A DNA stretch of 64,000 nt from Scleromitrula shiraiana (lineage: Eukaryota > Ascomycota > Leotiomycetes > Helotiales > Sclerotiniaceae). The DNA lies in assembly GCA_028455995.1 (NCBI GenBank), contig JABELC010000013.1, forward strand, positions 1,488,001 to 1,552,000, written 5' to 3'. The notes beneath the pieces were generated by a model. The model did not search any database and had not been told where the DNA came from. It saw only the letters and a program-made list of their open reading frames with translations. This document shows, in pieces, positions 46,167-56,628 of the stretch. The position numbers and the translations under genes were made by a program. Numbering within the stretch: the first letter of the stretch is position 1; each line of letters begins with the position of its first letter.

Positions 46167-46915
46167 TTGCAGGAAATGCTGAACAACGGATGATTACAAA
46201 TTCAAAGATTGTGTAAAGTGAAATTTTTGGTCAAATAAGTAATCATAGAGAAGATCATTTGATTGGTATCATTTAGCAAGCTGGACATGCGTTCTAAAGT
46301 GTTGAGAGGGTCGGAAACTGGATATAATGGTGTACCTGTTCTTTAGTAGTAAGTTTATTCGTTATATTTGAGAATTTTCGTAGATGTATAGTTGAAATTG
46401 CTTGGTGTGTTACTTGGGCATATCAAGAGAGGTCAAATATATAAAACAAAATCCATGCAGAAAGAATGCTTCAGTTGAGTCTAACGTGAGTATGAAGCTC
46501 TCAGTTAGACGTTTTGCTGATAGTAGTTATCATAGGGACTGAGATTAAATAATGAACACTTGATTTGACGGAAACTACCAAGATATATGATTATCCTATC
46601 GAACTCAGTTGGAAAGCAATATAACTTGATCAATTGATTAGCACACTTGTGTAAGATTTATAGCGTGCATGTAAGTAGATACAGAAATTCCAAATATTGC
46701 TGATTCAAAACTGCTGATTTTGAAAGAGTTATTGGGTTATGGGAGTTGCAAATCAAAAATAGGATACTCACACCATATGACCGAGAGCTTGCCTTCTGAG
46801 CATGGATATATATTGTAATCTTACCGAGAAAAAGGAATTCAACAACATTACAATAAAGAGGAGTGCCTACTACTGACTGTAGTTTAGCTTTATGAATTCA
46901 GAAGCTCTACGAAGA
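46167..46915. other. Intergenic
   Basis: 3' flank of the Pth11-like gene and of ClpP. AT-rich, no ORF worth calling. Confidence 0.4.
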
Positions 46916-47798
46916 CTATGGGACATCCTCTTTCTTCGATCCATCCTTTGGAGGTTCCCTTCTTTCCAGAATCTGATCCACAATTCCCATCTCCAACGCC
47001 TCCTCTGCATTCAAAAATTTGTCTCTCTCCATCAGCCTCTCAATCTCCTCCAAGTCATGGTCCTTTGTTAAATGTTTCTTATAAATTCCATTCAATTGCT
47101 TCCTGACTCTCAAAATCTCCGTCGCATGAATGGCAATATCACTTGCCTGACCAAAATATCCTCCACTGGGTTGATGTATCATGATCGAACTATGCGGTAG
47201 ACAAAAACGTTTCCCAGCTTCTCCTCCACATAACAATAAACTACCCATCGATGCAGCCTGTCCAACACAGACAGTGGATACAGGCGATTTTATGTAGGTC
47301 ATGGTGTCGTAGATGGCAAGCCCAGCTGTTACAGATCCTCCTGGACTGTTGATATAGAGTGTTATGGCTTTCTCTGGATTATCGGATTCGAGCCAGAGAA
47401 GTTGAGCTATAATAGCCGCAGAAAGGCTGTTGTTGACTTCGCCATTTAAACAGACAATACGTTCCTAATCAACCATTAAATGCTGGATACAATCTTTCAA
47501 TGGAGGTACGTACTTGTAGAAGCTTAGAAAATATATCCGCTATCTCAGACTATCAGTAAAGCAAAGTAGAAGCTCTAATTTATACATACAAGTCCGCCAT
47601 CCCCCTCCCTAATTCATTAGCGTTCGATTACCTCTATACCAGAAATAGGAGGGCGGGGCTCACAATCGTTTCGGTGATGAATGGAACTGGCGTCCAGGAT
47701 TTATTCTCGGAAGTTGGAGGAAATGAGGATATTGATCGCAGGCCAGTAGCGATTGTTCTGCGCGCAGCAGACGATCGAAGAATCTTCGTTGCAAGCAT
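46916..47798 (-). CDS. clpP: Mitochondrial ATP-dependent Clp protease proteolytic subunit
   Basis: Four exons: 47798-47664, 47608-47590, 47539-47514, 47464-46916; the middle two are only 19 and 26 bp, yet all phases fit. The product is 242 residues. The first 30 or so residues (MLATKILRSSAARRTIATGL) are a mitochondrial presequence. The join yields PFITETIGGGWRTSDIFSKL, the conserved ClpP N-terminal strand. Catalytic Ser132 is in GQAASMGS, His157 in SIMIHQPSGG, and the Asp is about 208. The peptidase degrades unfolded matrix proteins with ClpX. The start is fixed by the ATG at 47798; the frame is open upstream but has no further ATG. It is head-to-head with the Bot1-type gene. Confidence 0.95.
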
Positions 47799-47974
47799 TT
47801 CGGAATGTAATGGTGCGAATGTTACGATTTCGGGGCCATACTGAGAAGTGAGGTTGTCGGGAAACGCGCCGGGTCGGAACAATTGCGTTTTCGCTTCCAA
47901 TTACATGCGGTAAAACTATTTTGCAATGACCACAACAAAGTAAAAATTACTGCGACGACGACAATACATGTGGA
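47799..47974. promoter_or_regulatory. 176-bp divergent promoter of ClpP and the Bot1-type gene
   Basis: Both starts (47798 minus, 47975 plus) flank this short region and both products go to mitochondria. It contains ACGACGACGAC and CATGT words; no TATA box is clear. Confidence 0.5.
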
Positions 47975-49181
47975 ATGAAGGAATGTCTCATATTCCAAGC
48001 TAAATGTGCTTCAAAGTGCTTGAGGCTAATCCCTCGACACTATTCAACAGAGACTTCAATTGCGAGCGCAAAAAGTTGTGAAGATGGCGCCGTGAAATCT
48101 GAGCCAAATATACCGAACGATCTGAGCTTCAATCATGAACATATTAATTCAGGTACAACCACTACGACTACAAGTTTGCTTGAAGGATTAAATAATGGGC
48201 GCGTACAAGCAAATATACGGGCAGATTTGCCTTTGTCTCCGTTGATGGACCCGGAATTTATTGCTACCAGACAGAAGTACCATGCTCCAAAACCTCGACC
48301 TGACGGTGATCTCAACGAGTTCCAAGTGTTACTGGCAAGAAATCCCTACGGTAATCTCTTGGTCTATTCTAAAGATCTACATGATATACATGCTAACCAG
48401 TATTCCCTCAGCCCTCGCTCTCGCAACACCTATTCGTCAGTGTCGCGTAACCTTCATATCGCTCCCCACTTTCTTCCTGCAAGACTTCACCACAATGGAA
48501 AATCCTAACACAGGCAAACGTTGGAATGTTCCTCGTAGTCTGTTTTCCAAGCAAAAATCTTCGGAATTTAAGCCCGCAAAGGATAATGCATCTGAAGATA
48601 ATCATGTACATAAACATCTACCCGCAACAACTCCTACGATTGGCCCTTCAAATTATATCGCCATGCGCCAACCTCTCTTTCAATCTTTTTTTGCCCCGAA
48701 ATCGGGCAATTCAGGGGTATATATGAAATTCACTACATTGGGGAGTGTTTGGAGATCAGACATGGACACTTTTATGTTGGAGGTGATGAGGAAACAGATT
48801 GTGTCACATCTGTTAAGTCTCCACAAAGCAGGAAAGGGATATTTAGTACAATGCTCAGGCTGGGAGGATGCGACTTGGAAACCACAAACTGGGGCGTATT
48901 TATATATGGGACAGAAAGTTCAATGGGACATGGAGATGGAGGAGCAGGATGATAAAATACCTGTGGACTTTGATATTTTGAGGGCAGGCAAGGATGGAAA
49001 AAAGATCATAGCGATTTATAACTTGAGATCCATGTTGGGGAAACTTTGGACCGAGAAATTGAAGCAGGAATTGCAGCTGACCGAGAACAACATATTGGCT
49101 TTGAAGCATAAGAATATGACGAAGATGTTGCAGATGAAGCTATGGAGGCTGCAAGGTTATGTAGCGACACTAGGGGAATAG
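47975..49181 (+). CDS. Mitochondrial small-ribosomal-subunit protein, Bot1/Mrps35 family
   Basis: Exons 47975-48350 and 48412-49181, intron 61 bp (GTAATC, GCTAAC branch, CTCAG); 381 residues. The splice gives ARNPYALALATPIRQCRVTF, replacing the exon-1 run-on. N-terminal residues (CASKCLRLIPRHYS) form a presequence. The domain (about 85-300) has LARNPYA, LPTFFLQDF, YIAMRQPLFQSFF and WKPQTGAYLYMG, typical of the fungal Bot1p/EMRP family of mitoribosome-associated proteins (mS45 in yeast). Expected role is mitochondrial translation and respiration control. Divergent with ClpP, convergent with the lipase gene (170 bp). Confidence 0.85.
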
Positions 49182-49351
49182 AATAAAATATGTCAGGGCC
49201 ACAGGCAATTCAGACAATGGCTCAGGAGGTCTAGAAATTGACTGCGTGAAAATGATGATAATTCATATATATTAGCCTAAAATAATACCATTACCGTGAA
49301 AAAATTCCATTATCCGGCCCGCTGAATAACAAATGCAAATTCATGAAAATA

Positions 49352-50323
49352 TCACAATTTCGATTGCGCACCCTTCGCAACATTATCCTCACACCGCGCC
49401 AGAATCCAATCCCCTACATCTTTAGCAAACACATCTCGATTGTCTGGCTTATCAGCATGCAACTGATGTGACCAACCCTCATATCTCTTAAATTCCTTAT
49501 CTTCCAAGGCCGTTTGTTCCCCAAACCATTTCTCACTAGCCTCAAAACTTGTACCCTTATCCTCGGTGCCATGTCCCAACCACAAGCTCTTTACCCCATC
49601 ATTCAGCCTTCTCATCCCTTGATTCAACATCGCAGTTCTATCCAGCATACCCGCCAATCCCTCCAACGTTCCCGTATTATGCATCAATTCATCCGCCTTT
49701 ATCGACTTTACAACTTCAGGATCTCTTGTTAAATTCTCGGGAGGGAGCTCGTTATACATCGATTTGTGAGGTAATAGCTTGCCCGCTAAGCGTCCGAAGA
49801 ATACAGTAAGAAAATTCGGTTCGTAGCCTTTGGGGAATGCGATGAAGGGAGCCTCAAGAAGCCATCCTCTGATACTAGGCATAAGATCCGCGTATGTAGG
49901 ATCGCTGGCAAGCGTAATTGCTTCACCTCCGCCCATTGAATGACCCATCACAAAGACCGGAATTGAAGAAGGTAGTTGAGCTTTGATGAACGATACAATA
50001 TCGGAGATGACAAGGGAGGTAGGACCTGTGAGACCTTTTTCGGAAGGCTTGCTGACGCTACGGCCCCAACCTCGTTGATCGAATGAATGGGTTTCAATAC
50101 CTCGAGAGGCGAGAGTTGGAAAAAGCTCATAATATCGATTGCAATGGTCGGAATATCCATGAATGAATATCAATTTAGCTTTTGCCGATGTTTCGGGCTG
50201 AAGATGTAGGTTAGTTTGATGTAGGCTGATGAACTGAAAGTGAGCGGGATAATATACCTTCCATGTTTTGGTATAGAGGGATTGAGAACCTATCTTATGA
50301 GTTCCTTCAATTTCAGTTACCAT
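49352..50323 (-). CDS. Monoglyceride-lipase-type alpha/beta hydrolase with C-terminal SKL
   Basis: Exons 50323-50258 and 50197-49352; intron of 60 bp (GTATAT...TTCAG, CTAAC branch), a multiple of three without a stop, so retention would add 20 residues. The spliced protein is 303 residues. Oxyanion segment FIHGYSDHCNRY, SFDQRGWGRS, nucleophile Ser109 in GHSMGGGEA, Asp in LWLGHGTEDKG, His in EGWSHQLHADKP: the complete triad of monoacylglycerol lipase (yeast Yju3 family). It hydrolyses monoacylglycerol to fatty acid and glycerol. The last residues are SKL, a canonical PTS1, which suggests a peroxisomal pool. Confidence 0.93.
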   Translation of the reverse strand: MVTEIEGTHKIGSQSLYTKTWKVYYPAHFQFISLHQTNLHLQPETSAKAKLIFIHGYSDHCNRYYELFPTLASRGIETHSFDQRGWGRSVSKPSEKGLTGPTSLVISDIVSFIKAQLPSSIPVFVMGHSMGGGEAITLASDPTYADLMPSIRGWLLEAPFIAFPKGYEPNFLTVFFGRLAGKLLPHKSMYNELPPENLTRDPEVVKSIKADELMHNTGTLEGLAGMLDRTAMLNQGMRRLNDGVKSLWLGHGTEDKGTSFEASEKWFGEQTALEDKEFKRYEGWSHQLHADKPDNRDVFAKDVGDWILARCEDNVAKGAQSKL

Positions 50324-50543
50324 TTTAACGTGCTCGCAATCTAGAATACTTTTCGAGATACTGAAATGATGTGATAAGATGAGATGGCTTATGAAGTTAT
50401 TGATGTCCTCGTTTCATCTTTATAATAGCAATAATCCCAGACGGTGCGGCCGCTTGGTTCCTAGCGCAAGGCTGAGATTGCACGTAGAATCCCCACGGCC
50501 AGGAATACTTGTCAAAAGTTTCAGTTTTTTTCTTGAAGTCGTG
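50324..50543. promoter_or_regulatory. Short divergent promoter of the lipase and tRNA methyltransferase genes
   Basis: 220 bp between the two chosen starts. The plus-strand frame is open back to an ATG at 50379, which would leave only 55 bp, so the downstream start is preferred. No motif assigned. Confidence 0.4.
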
Positions 50544-51981
50544 ATGATCGCTACTTTGATCTCAAGACCCAGTCGCAAATGGTTCAATGTATCATGTAAC
50601 TGTCGCACATTCTCTCAACAACTTGTCAAAGGTATATGTTGATATATAGGTCTTTTGGCTCTCAGATCATTTTTGCTAATATTTTTACCATTAGAAAATG
50701 ATATTGTTTTACTTCGAGCTATAAATAATCCGAGGGCTACACCAACCTTAACAAAGCCCCTCTTGCGTGGAGAAATCGTTCAATTTCCGGACAATAAATG
50801 GAAGCTTAATACAGAAGATCTCATAGGAAAACCAATTCGACATACAATAGAAAGCCCTAAAAGGACGAAATATCGAATATGTAAACCCACCCTCTCAGAA
50901 TATACAACACTCTCGCCGAGGATTGTTACTCCAGTAAGTAATATGGTTTCATATCGATAATGAATTTCTAATACTATGTTAGATTTATCCTCAAGATGCA
51001 AATCTGATTGTCTCTTTGCTCGATCTCAATCCTTCCGTGCCTCAGGATTCGGATAGTGTCGAAAACGATGAGAGGATAGAGATATTCGAAGCTGGCACGG
51101 GTCATGGCGCATTAACATTGCATCTTGCACGAGCGATTCATGGTGCAAATACAGCATCTCCCCCTATCCCCATATCTTCAGCAGATAAAGAGTCTGATTC
51201 CATGGTTGATTCCGTGGATGCTAATGATTCGAATCTCGCAGTCGAAGACGATCGGGTGATCTACGATAAATGGCGTGCAAAGCGACGAGCTGTAATTCAT
51301 ACCCTAGATGTTTCACTGTCCCATTCAAAGCATGCAGAAAAGACCGTCAAGAATTTTAGAAATGGACTTTACTACCCCAACGTTGATTTTCACGTGGGAA
51401 ACATCACCAAATATCTATCCGAGCGATTATCTCAAGCTAATGATGCTTTTCTTGATCACGCTATCTTAGACTTGCCAGGTACACATCGCGAAATGGAAAT
51501 AATTAGCAAATGTATGAAGCCAAATGGAATTTTGATTACATTTTGCCCTAGTGTTACTCAAATCACTTCTTGCGTTCATACTGTCAAAGATAAAAAATTA
51601 CCTTTTTTCTTGGAAACGGTGTTAGAGCTAGGATCTGCGTTATCAACCGGTGGGAGAGAATGGGAGATTCGATCGGTGAAGCCAAGGGCAGTGTTAAAAG
51701 CCGAGGCAGAAGCAAGAAAAGCAAAGATGTTAGAACAAAATGAAACATCTAAGACAGAATCACAAGTTGAAGCAATTCCAAGCGAAAGCACGAGTATGGA
51801 AGACGGAGGTGTGGAGGATTCTGTAGCTGGGACTGCCAATGGTGACCCTTCAGCTCACTCAATGGAGGAAGACAAATTGACAGATTCCTCTCAATGGGAG
51901 TTGATTTGTAGACCAAAGGTTGGAGAGAGGATTAGAGGTGGTGGATTTATTGGGGTTTGGAGAAAGATTGAACAGTATTAG
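50544..51981 (+). CDS. Mitochondrial tRNA (adenine-58-N1) methyltransferase-like protein (Trm61/Gcd14 family)
   Basis: Exons 50544-50631, 50695-50933, 50983-51981; introns of 63 and 49 bp. 441 residues from ATG 50544. The N-terminus (MIATLISRPSRKWFNVSCNC) is a plausible presequence. The substrate-recognition beta region (LRGEIVQFPDNKWKLN) precedes the Rossmann domain, where motif I is EIFEAGTGHGALTLHLARAI preceded by IYPQDANLIVSLLDL; the later DHAILDLPGTHREMEI corresponds to the catalytic D-P-P-like loop. This order is that of m1A58 tRNA methyltransferases. An acidic Ser/Glu-rich insert (about 355-405) is unusual. Organellar rather than nuclear role is inferred from the N-terminus only. Confidence 0.85.
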
Positions 51982-52504
51982 TTGTAATAAATGCTGCCCA
52001 TGGTCATATTTGTAATATATGCATTAAGACAATAACAATAATCTAGATTGCACATTTGTATATAGTTTTGAACCAAATCCCATATCCTCACATGATCATG
52101 CTACTTTAGCATGTACACAGCACAGTAGTTATCAAAGTGGATAGATGAACTTAGGAGGCTAGGAGACCTGGAGGTAATCCATAGATCGTTAAACTCATGG
52201 GAAAGGTCCAGGGGTAACACGATGCACTAATCTATTTTTGTCACTAGCGCCTTACCCCGGATTTACCATTAAAGAACTTAACCAGGAGTTCCAGGTCAAA
52301 CGATGCGAACATCCAACTCTTTACTTTCACTCCACCCTATGAGCGTTATACTTTTACATACCGGTACTACAAAGGATATGGAGGTTAATATGAACAACTG
52401 ACGATACCACGGATGTCACAATCAAATCATTCCATCACGCCAACTTTGACAACTGAAATAGCTGGAAGCTGTTGGCGAATTGCTCACAGCTTTGGCGTGT
52501 CAGT
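51982..52504. other. Intergenic
   Basis: Between tandem plus-strand genes; promoter of the phosphatase. Nothing specific seen. Confidence 0.4.
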
Positions 52505-54317
52505 ATGACGAGAAGAATTGTAAGTATAACTCCCAAGCGCTCCCTTATATCATCTGCTAACCAACCTCAAGGTTCGCACAGTCACACAGCTCGGGGCACT
52601 TACACTCCTTACCATAATCATTGTCTACTTTCTCGACAACCGATATCGAGTCCTCCCAAACGCGCTCCACGATTATATGCCAGCTCATCATCCTGGCTTG
52701 GTAATTACGGATATCACAGTCACTAAATGCTCGCGGATCAATTTGTTCACAAGCTGCAAGCTCGATTCGGAAAAATGGCATCGGATAGAGAAGGATTTAT
52801 ATTTGGGCGAAGGATGGGTTAGCTCTGCTTATGTACATGTTCAGAGGAAGAAGGAAGAAGAGCTCACGTCGGATGATAAGGTTATTGTGGATATCAGCGT
52901 CGGAAGATTAGATCCCGCAACAGGATCAAAGGGAAAAGGCGACGAGAGATGGGAGTCAAGGCCCGCTGGGTTATGGGTAAAACGATCGGCGAAGCGTCAC
53001 GCGAGCGATTCGAATAAGGCCGTTACATCCGTGGATATTCTATTTGGTGCAGACGCGGTGGATCCTCGAGATGGGTGGGAAATGATTGGAACTCCTCTAT
53101 TACTAGATAATTCTGGTGAAGTCCAAGAAGCCCGAGTTAGCATACGGAGGGGCAAACTTATAGCTCCATTGAAGCCAAAACCAAGGATCAGGGACAATGG
53201 GAGATTTAAAATCATGCAAGCGGCAGATTTACATATAAGCACAGGAACTGGGCACTGTAGAGATCCTATGCCTGACGATGGTAGTAAATGTGAAGCCGAC
53301 CCAAGAACCTTGGAATTTGTCGGAAGATTGTTGGATGAAGAGAAGCCAGATTTGGTTGTTCTCAGTGGTGATCAGATCAATGGAGAGACAGCACCAGATG
53401 CGCAAAGTGTAAGTTTCGTTTCGCGCGCATTACATACACCTTTACTAACCATTACAGGCCATCTTCAAATATGCGGAACTGTTCATCAAGCGCAAGATTC
53501 CATTTGCAACAATTTTTGGCAATCACGACGATGAAGGCTCTTTGCCTCGAGATCAACAAATGGCCTTGATCGAGTCTCTTCCGTACTCTCTATCGGAAGC
53601 TGGTCCCGTAGACATTGATGGAGTGGGTAATTACGTTGTAGAAGTACTTGCACAAGGAGGTTCGAAGCACTCAGCTCTCTCAATCTATTTATTAGACACT
53701 CATGCCTACTCGCCTGATGAAAGATCATTTAAAGGCTACGACTGGTTGAAGAAGAACCAAATCGATTGGTTCAAACAAACTGCCACGGGTCTGAAGAAGG
53801 CTCATGAAGGATACACCCACATACATATGGATCTTGCATTTATTCATATCCCCTTACCCGAATATACCGATACAGATCTTTTCCATGTCGGAGAATGGAG
53901 AGAGGGTGTTACCGCACCTGGCTTCAATTCCGGATTTCGCGATGCACTGGTAGAACAAGGTGTCGTGATGGTTAGCTGCGGCCAGTAAGTTTTCTCCTAC
54001 TTGTCTTTCATCTCTCTTCCTTTTATCCATACTAGTTCCAAACTAATATCTCACTCAGCGATCACGCAAATGAATACTGTTCTCTCTCGCGCAAAGAAGA
54101 TGAAACCCCCGCTCTCTGGATGTGTTACGGCGGCGGTGCTGGTTTTGGTGGCTATGGTGGTTACGGTGGATATCATCGACGCATTCGCTTTTTCGAAATT
54201 GATATGAATGAAGCGAGGATTACCACGTATAAGCGTGTTGAATATGGGGACCTAGAAAAGAGGATTGATGAGCAAATTATTGTTGAGAGGGGGAGAGCGG
54301 CTGCACCGATTGTTTGA
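52505..54317 (+). CDS. Calcineurin-like phosphoesterase, Dcr2-type
   Basis: Exons 52505-52519, 52572-53408, 53458-53984, 54059-54317; the first is only 15 bp (MTRRI). 545 residues. A signal-anchor follows the start (GALTLLTIIIVYFL). A beta-rich N-terminal domain precedes the phosphatase domain, whose metal motifs are IMQAADLHIS, VVLSGDQING, FATIFGNHDDEG, LAFIHIPLPEY and VSCGHDHANEYC, the complete metallophosphatase set. The layout and C-terminal GGAGFGGYGGYGGYHRR fit yeast Dcr2, a Ser/Thr phosphatase acting on Sic1 and Ire1. All introns are 49-74 bp. Confidence 0.92.
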
Positions 54318-54969
54318 GCATAGGGTATCTGAATAGTGGTGGGGGTGAGGGCGGATGTGTGTGCTACAAGTATAGGTAAAATATGGATGGGTGGACGATC
54401 GGCGTTTGGGAACCGAAAAGGTTAGTTCCTTAATAATCACACCTGGATGCTTATATGGGTGGACTTGATGTCGAGGAGGAAACAGCTGGAATTTTTGGAT
54501 TTGATAGTTCTTCTCGCGAATATATGGGTGCATGGTGTTCGGTGCATGTGATTTTGTGATGATATGGTCCATTTCATGTCAGTGTACAGTGAATGAAAGA
54601 TACCACTTTTCTATATCCCCTTCAATATTTACGATCATGGTGGTTGATGTGCTTATAGATAGGTCTTTTTGAGAAAATTGGACTCAATTCATGGAAAAAC
54701 AAAAGGATAGAAATTCCTAGCGAATGTGTGTGTTAGGGAAACATCATCTAACTTGTACAAAGCAATATCGTATAGGCAATTCCTTCATGAACAAGATACC
54801 CCGATCATCACCCCCACTCATCCATATAAAACAACCATTAGAGCCATGTCGACACAATTCGTTTATCCCAGTCTCAAACCCCAAGCAAGATACAAGCCGC
54901 AAGATCACTACAGACTAATTCATCCATTATAAAAAGATATCAGGTTTCTACCCACTTAAATTCCCCCAT
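54318..54969. other. Intergenic, convergent
   Basis: 3' flanks of the phosphatase (+) and the next minus-strand gene. No ORF supported. Confidence 0.4.
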
Positions 54970-55999
54970 TTACAATCCATACATTCCACTAACTGTGAAA
55001 CTATTGTTCTCTCGGTCCCACTTCAAGTTAACATTCTCCCCCATGATTCGGAGGTAGCCGTAGCGAATCTGATAATTACGCATTGTTAGCTAGAGAGGGA
55101 GGAAAGAAAAAAGCAAGAAGAACTAACAGAAGTCGTACACTCCCCCACAATACGTTCAAACTCATCAACTGTCAGTTTCTTAACCTTCCACTTCTTTCCT
55201 TCCTCGACTTTAGCATTCATTCCGAAAAGCTTGTAGAATACGCCGGCGGATGGGACGAGTGATGTGTATGTGAAGCGTTTGCCGGACGTCTTGCATTTGG
55301 GTCTAAGAGGGGTTAATTGGAAAGAGTTTGGGAACCAGAAATGGGAAAAAGATGATATAATGCAATTGGTGGATGGAAAGTGAGGTATGTTTGATAGTCT
55401 TTGTGGATTGGAGATACTAACTGCCATTTCATTTGACCTCTAATGGCTCTGCCGATAGCATTTGCAAGCATATCGACCCACTTCTTCAATTTCTCTCTAT
55501 CGACTTCCGGCTCTGCTGGTTTAGTTTCGGTCTTCTTATCTGAGGTAGTTTGTGTGTCTGCAGCAATAACCTTCTGCTGAAGTGCGACTATGTAAGACAC
55601 AAGCGTCTCTGTAGATAGAGTTGAAAGGGTGGACGGAGTGAGGGTAAGGAATTAATCGAGGGTTTCATTTCCAGTTTTCTTTCCAGTGGCAGCAGTTGGC
55701 ATAGCTTTTGTAGTTGAGTGGGACTCTCTCATAAGAGGTGGTGATGGTGTAACAGAGCCATCAGATCTCGATTCGGATTTAAAATCAGAAAATGGAATGG
55801 GAGCTCTCAAGTTAAAGATATTGGAGCTTGAACTTGCTTCCCCGGAAGGTTTGGAATTGAAAAGAGCTCCGACATCACGACCAGAAGCCTCAAATGGATT
55901 TGGTGTAGCGACATTCGAGATGGAACGAGCTTTCTTGGGAGGTGCTTGTAGGAGTGGTCGCAATAAGTTAGAATGAGCGCGTTTAGGTGGCATTTTCAC
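54970..55999 (-). pseudogene. Uncharacterised conserved-looking protein with an in-frame TAA
   Basis: Exons 55999-55422, 55302-55128, 55068-54970 fit perfectly in phase; two of the donors are GTTAGT. Exon 1 is one frame broken by TAA at codon 116 (55652-55654): before it MPPKRAHSNLLRPLLQAPPK and a Ser-rich stretch, after it FLTLTPSTLSTLSTETLV and SYIVALQQKVIAADT. Downstream exons give GQMKWQPKCKTSGKRFTYT, VFYKLFGMNAKVEEGKKW and IRYGYLRIMGENVNLKWD. I found no GT-AG intron that removes the TAA. Coding character on both sides is equal, so the lesion looks recent, or it is polymorphism, error or readthrough. Would be 283 positions. Family not recognised; the C-terminal half looks like a globular domain. 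Confidence 0.6.
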
Positions 56000-56628
56000 G
56001 ATTCTGTGGTGTAGGCGATAGTTCAGAGACTCAATTTTTTCATGACAATTTAAGAATACAAGAAAAATGAACAGTATGTATCAGACCCGATGCTATGTTT
56101 CTGAAGTGTATTTTTGGAGTTGGTAAACTGGAAACAAAAGTGAAGGTGACCCAAGAGAGGGGAAGATGACATTGAAGTTTGTACACGCGTTTGTTATGAC
56201 CAACACCAATTTACGTGCACTTCTAAGCATATCAAGAAAAATAGTGAATTAGTAAGTAGAAACATCATATAATTGGCTCATTCATAAAACTTGTTCCTAG
56301 ACCAAATGGCTTCCATCTGTCAACATGTATCAATCATAACCATAGCTCATTCTCACCGGCTGAGATATCCACCCATATTGCATGCAATGCCCTAGTCTAA
56401 ACTCAACCCCTATAAAACCAGAAAATAAGATATCAGAAACTCTCTACGCGCCCACTTGATTGTATTACCATTCATACCGATCTGGAGAATTTCGTGGAAT
56501 TAGCTGGGGGTGGAAATGTTTTTCTCCTTCTTTCCAAGGTTTAGGCATCATCTGACGAGAAGTATGAATAGATTGCATCCGAGAGAATTTGAAATCTCAC
56601 ATAATGTCATGGCCCCCATGATGTTCCA
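56000..56628. other. Intergenic
   Basis: Promoter side of the TAA-interrupted gene and 3' flank of the next minus-strand gene. No ORF supported. Confidence 0.4.

Noticed and set aside
47799..47900. Upstream extension of ClpP frame
   Set aside because: It opens with TTG and lacks an ATG; the ATG at 47798 starts a good presequence.
50379..50543. Longer N-terminus for the tRNA methyltransferase
   Set aside because: It would leave only 55 bp to the divergent lipase start; the downstream ATG gives a better presequence.
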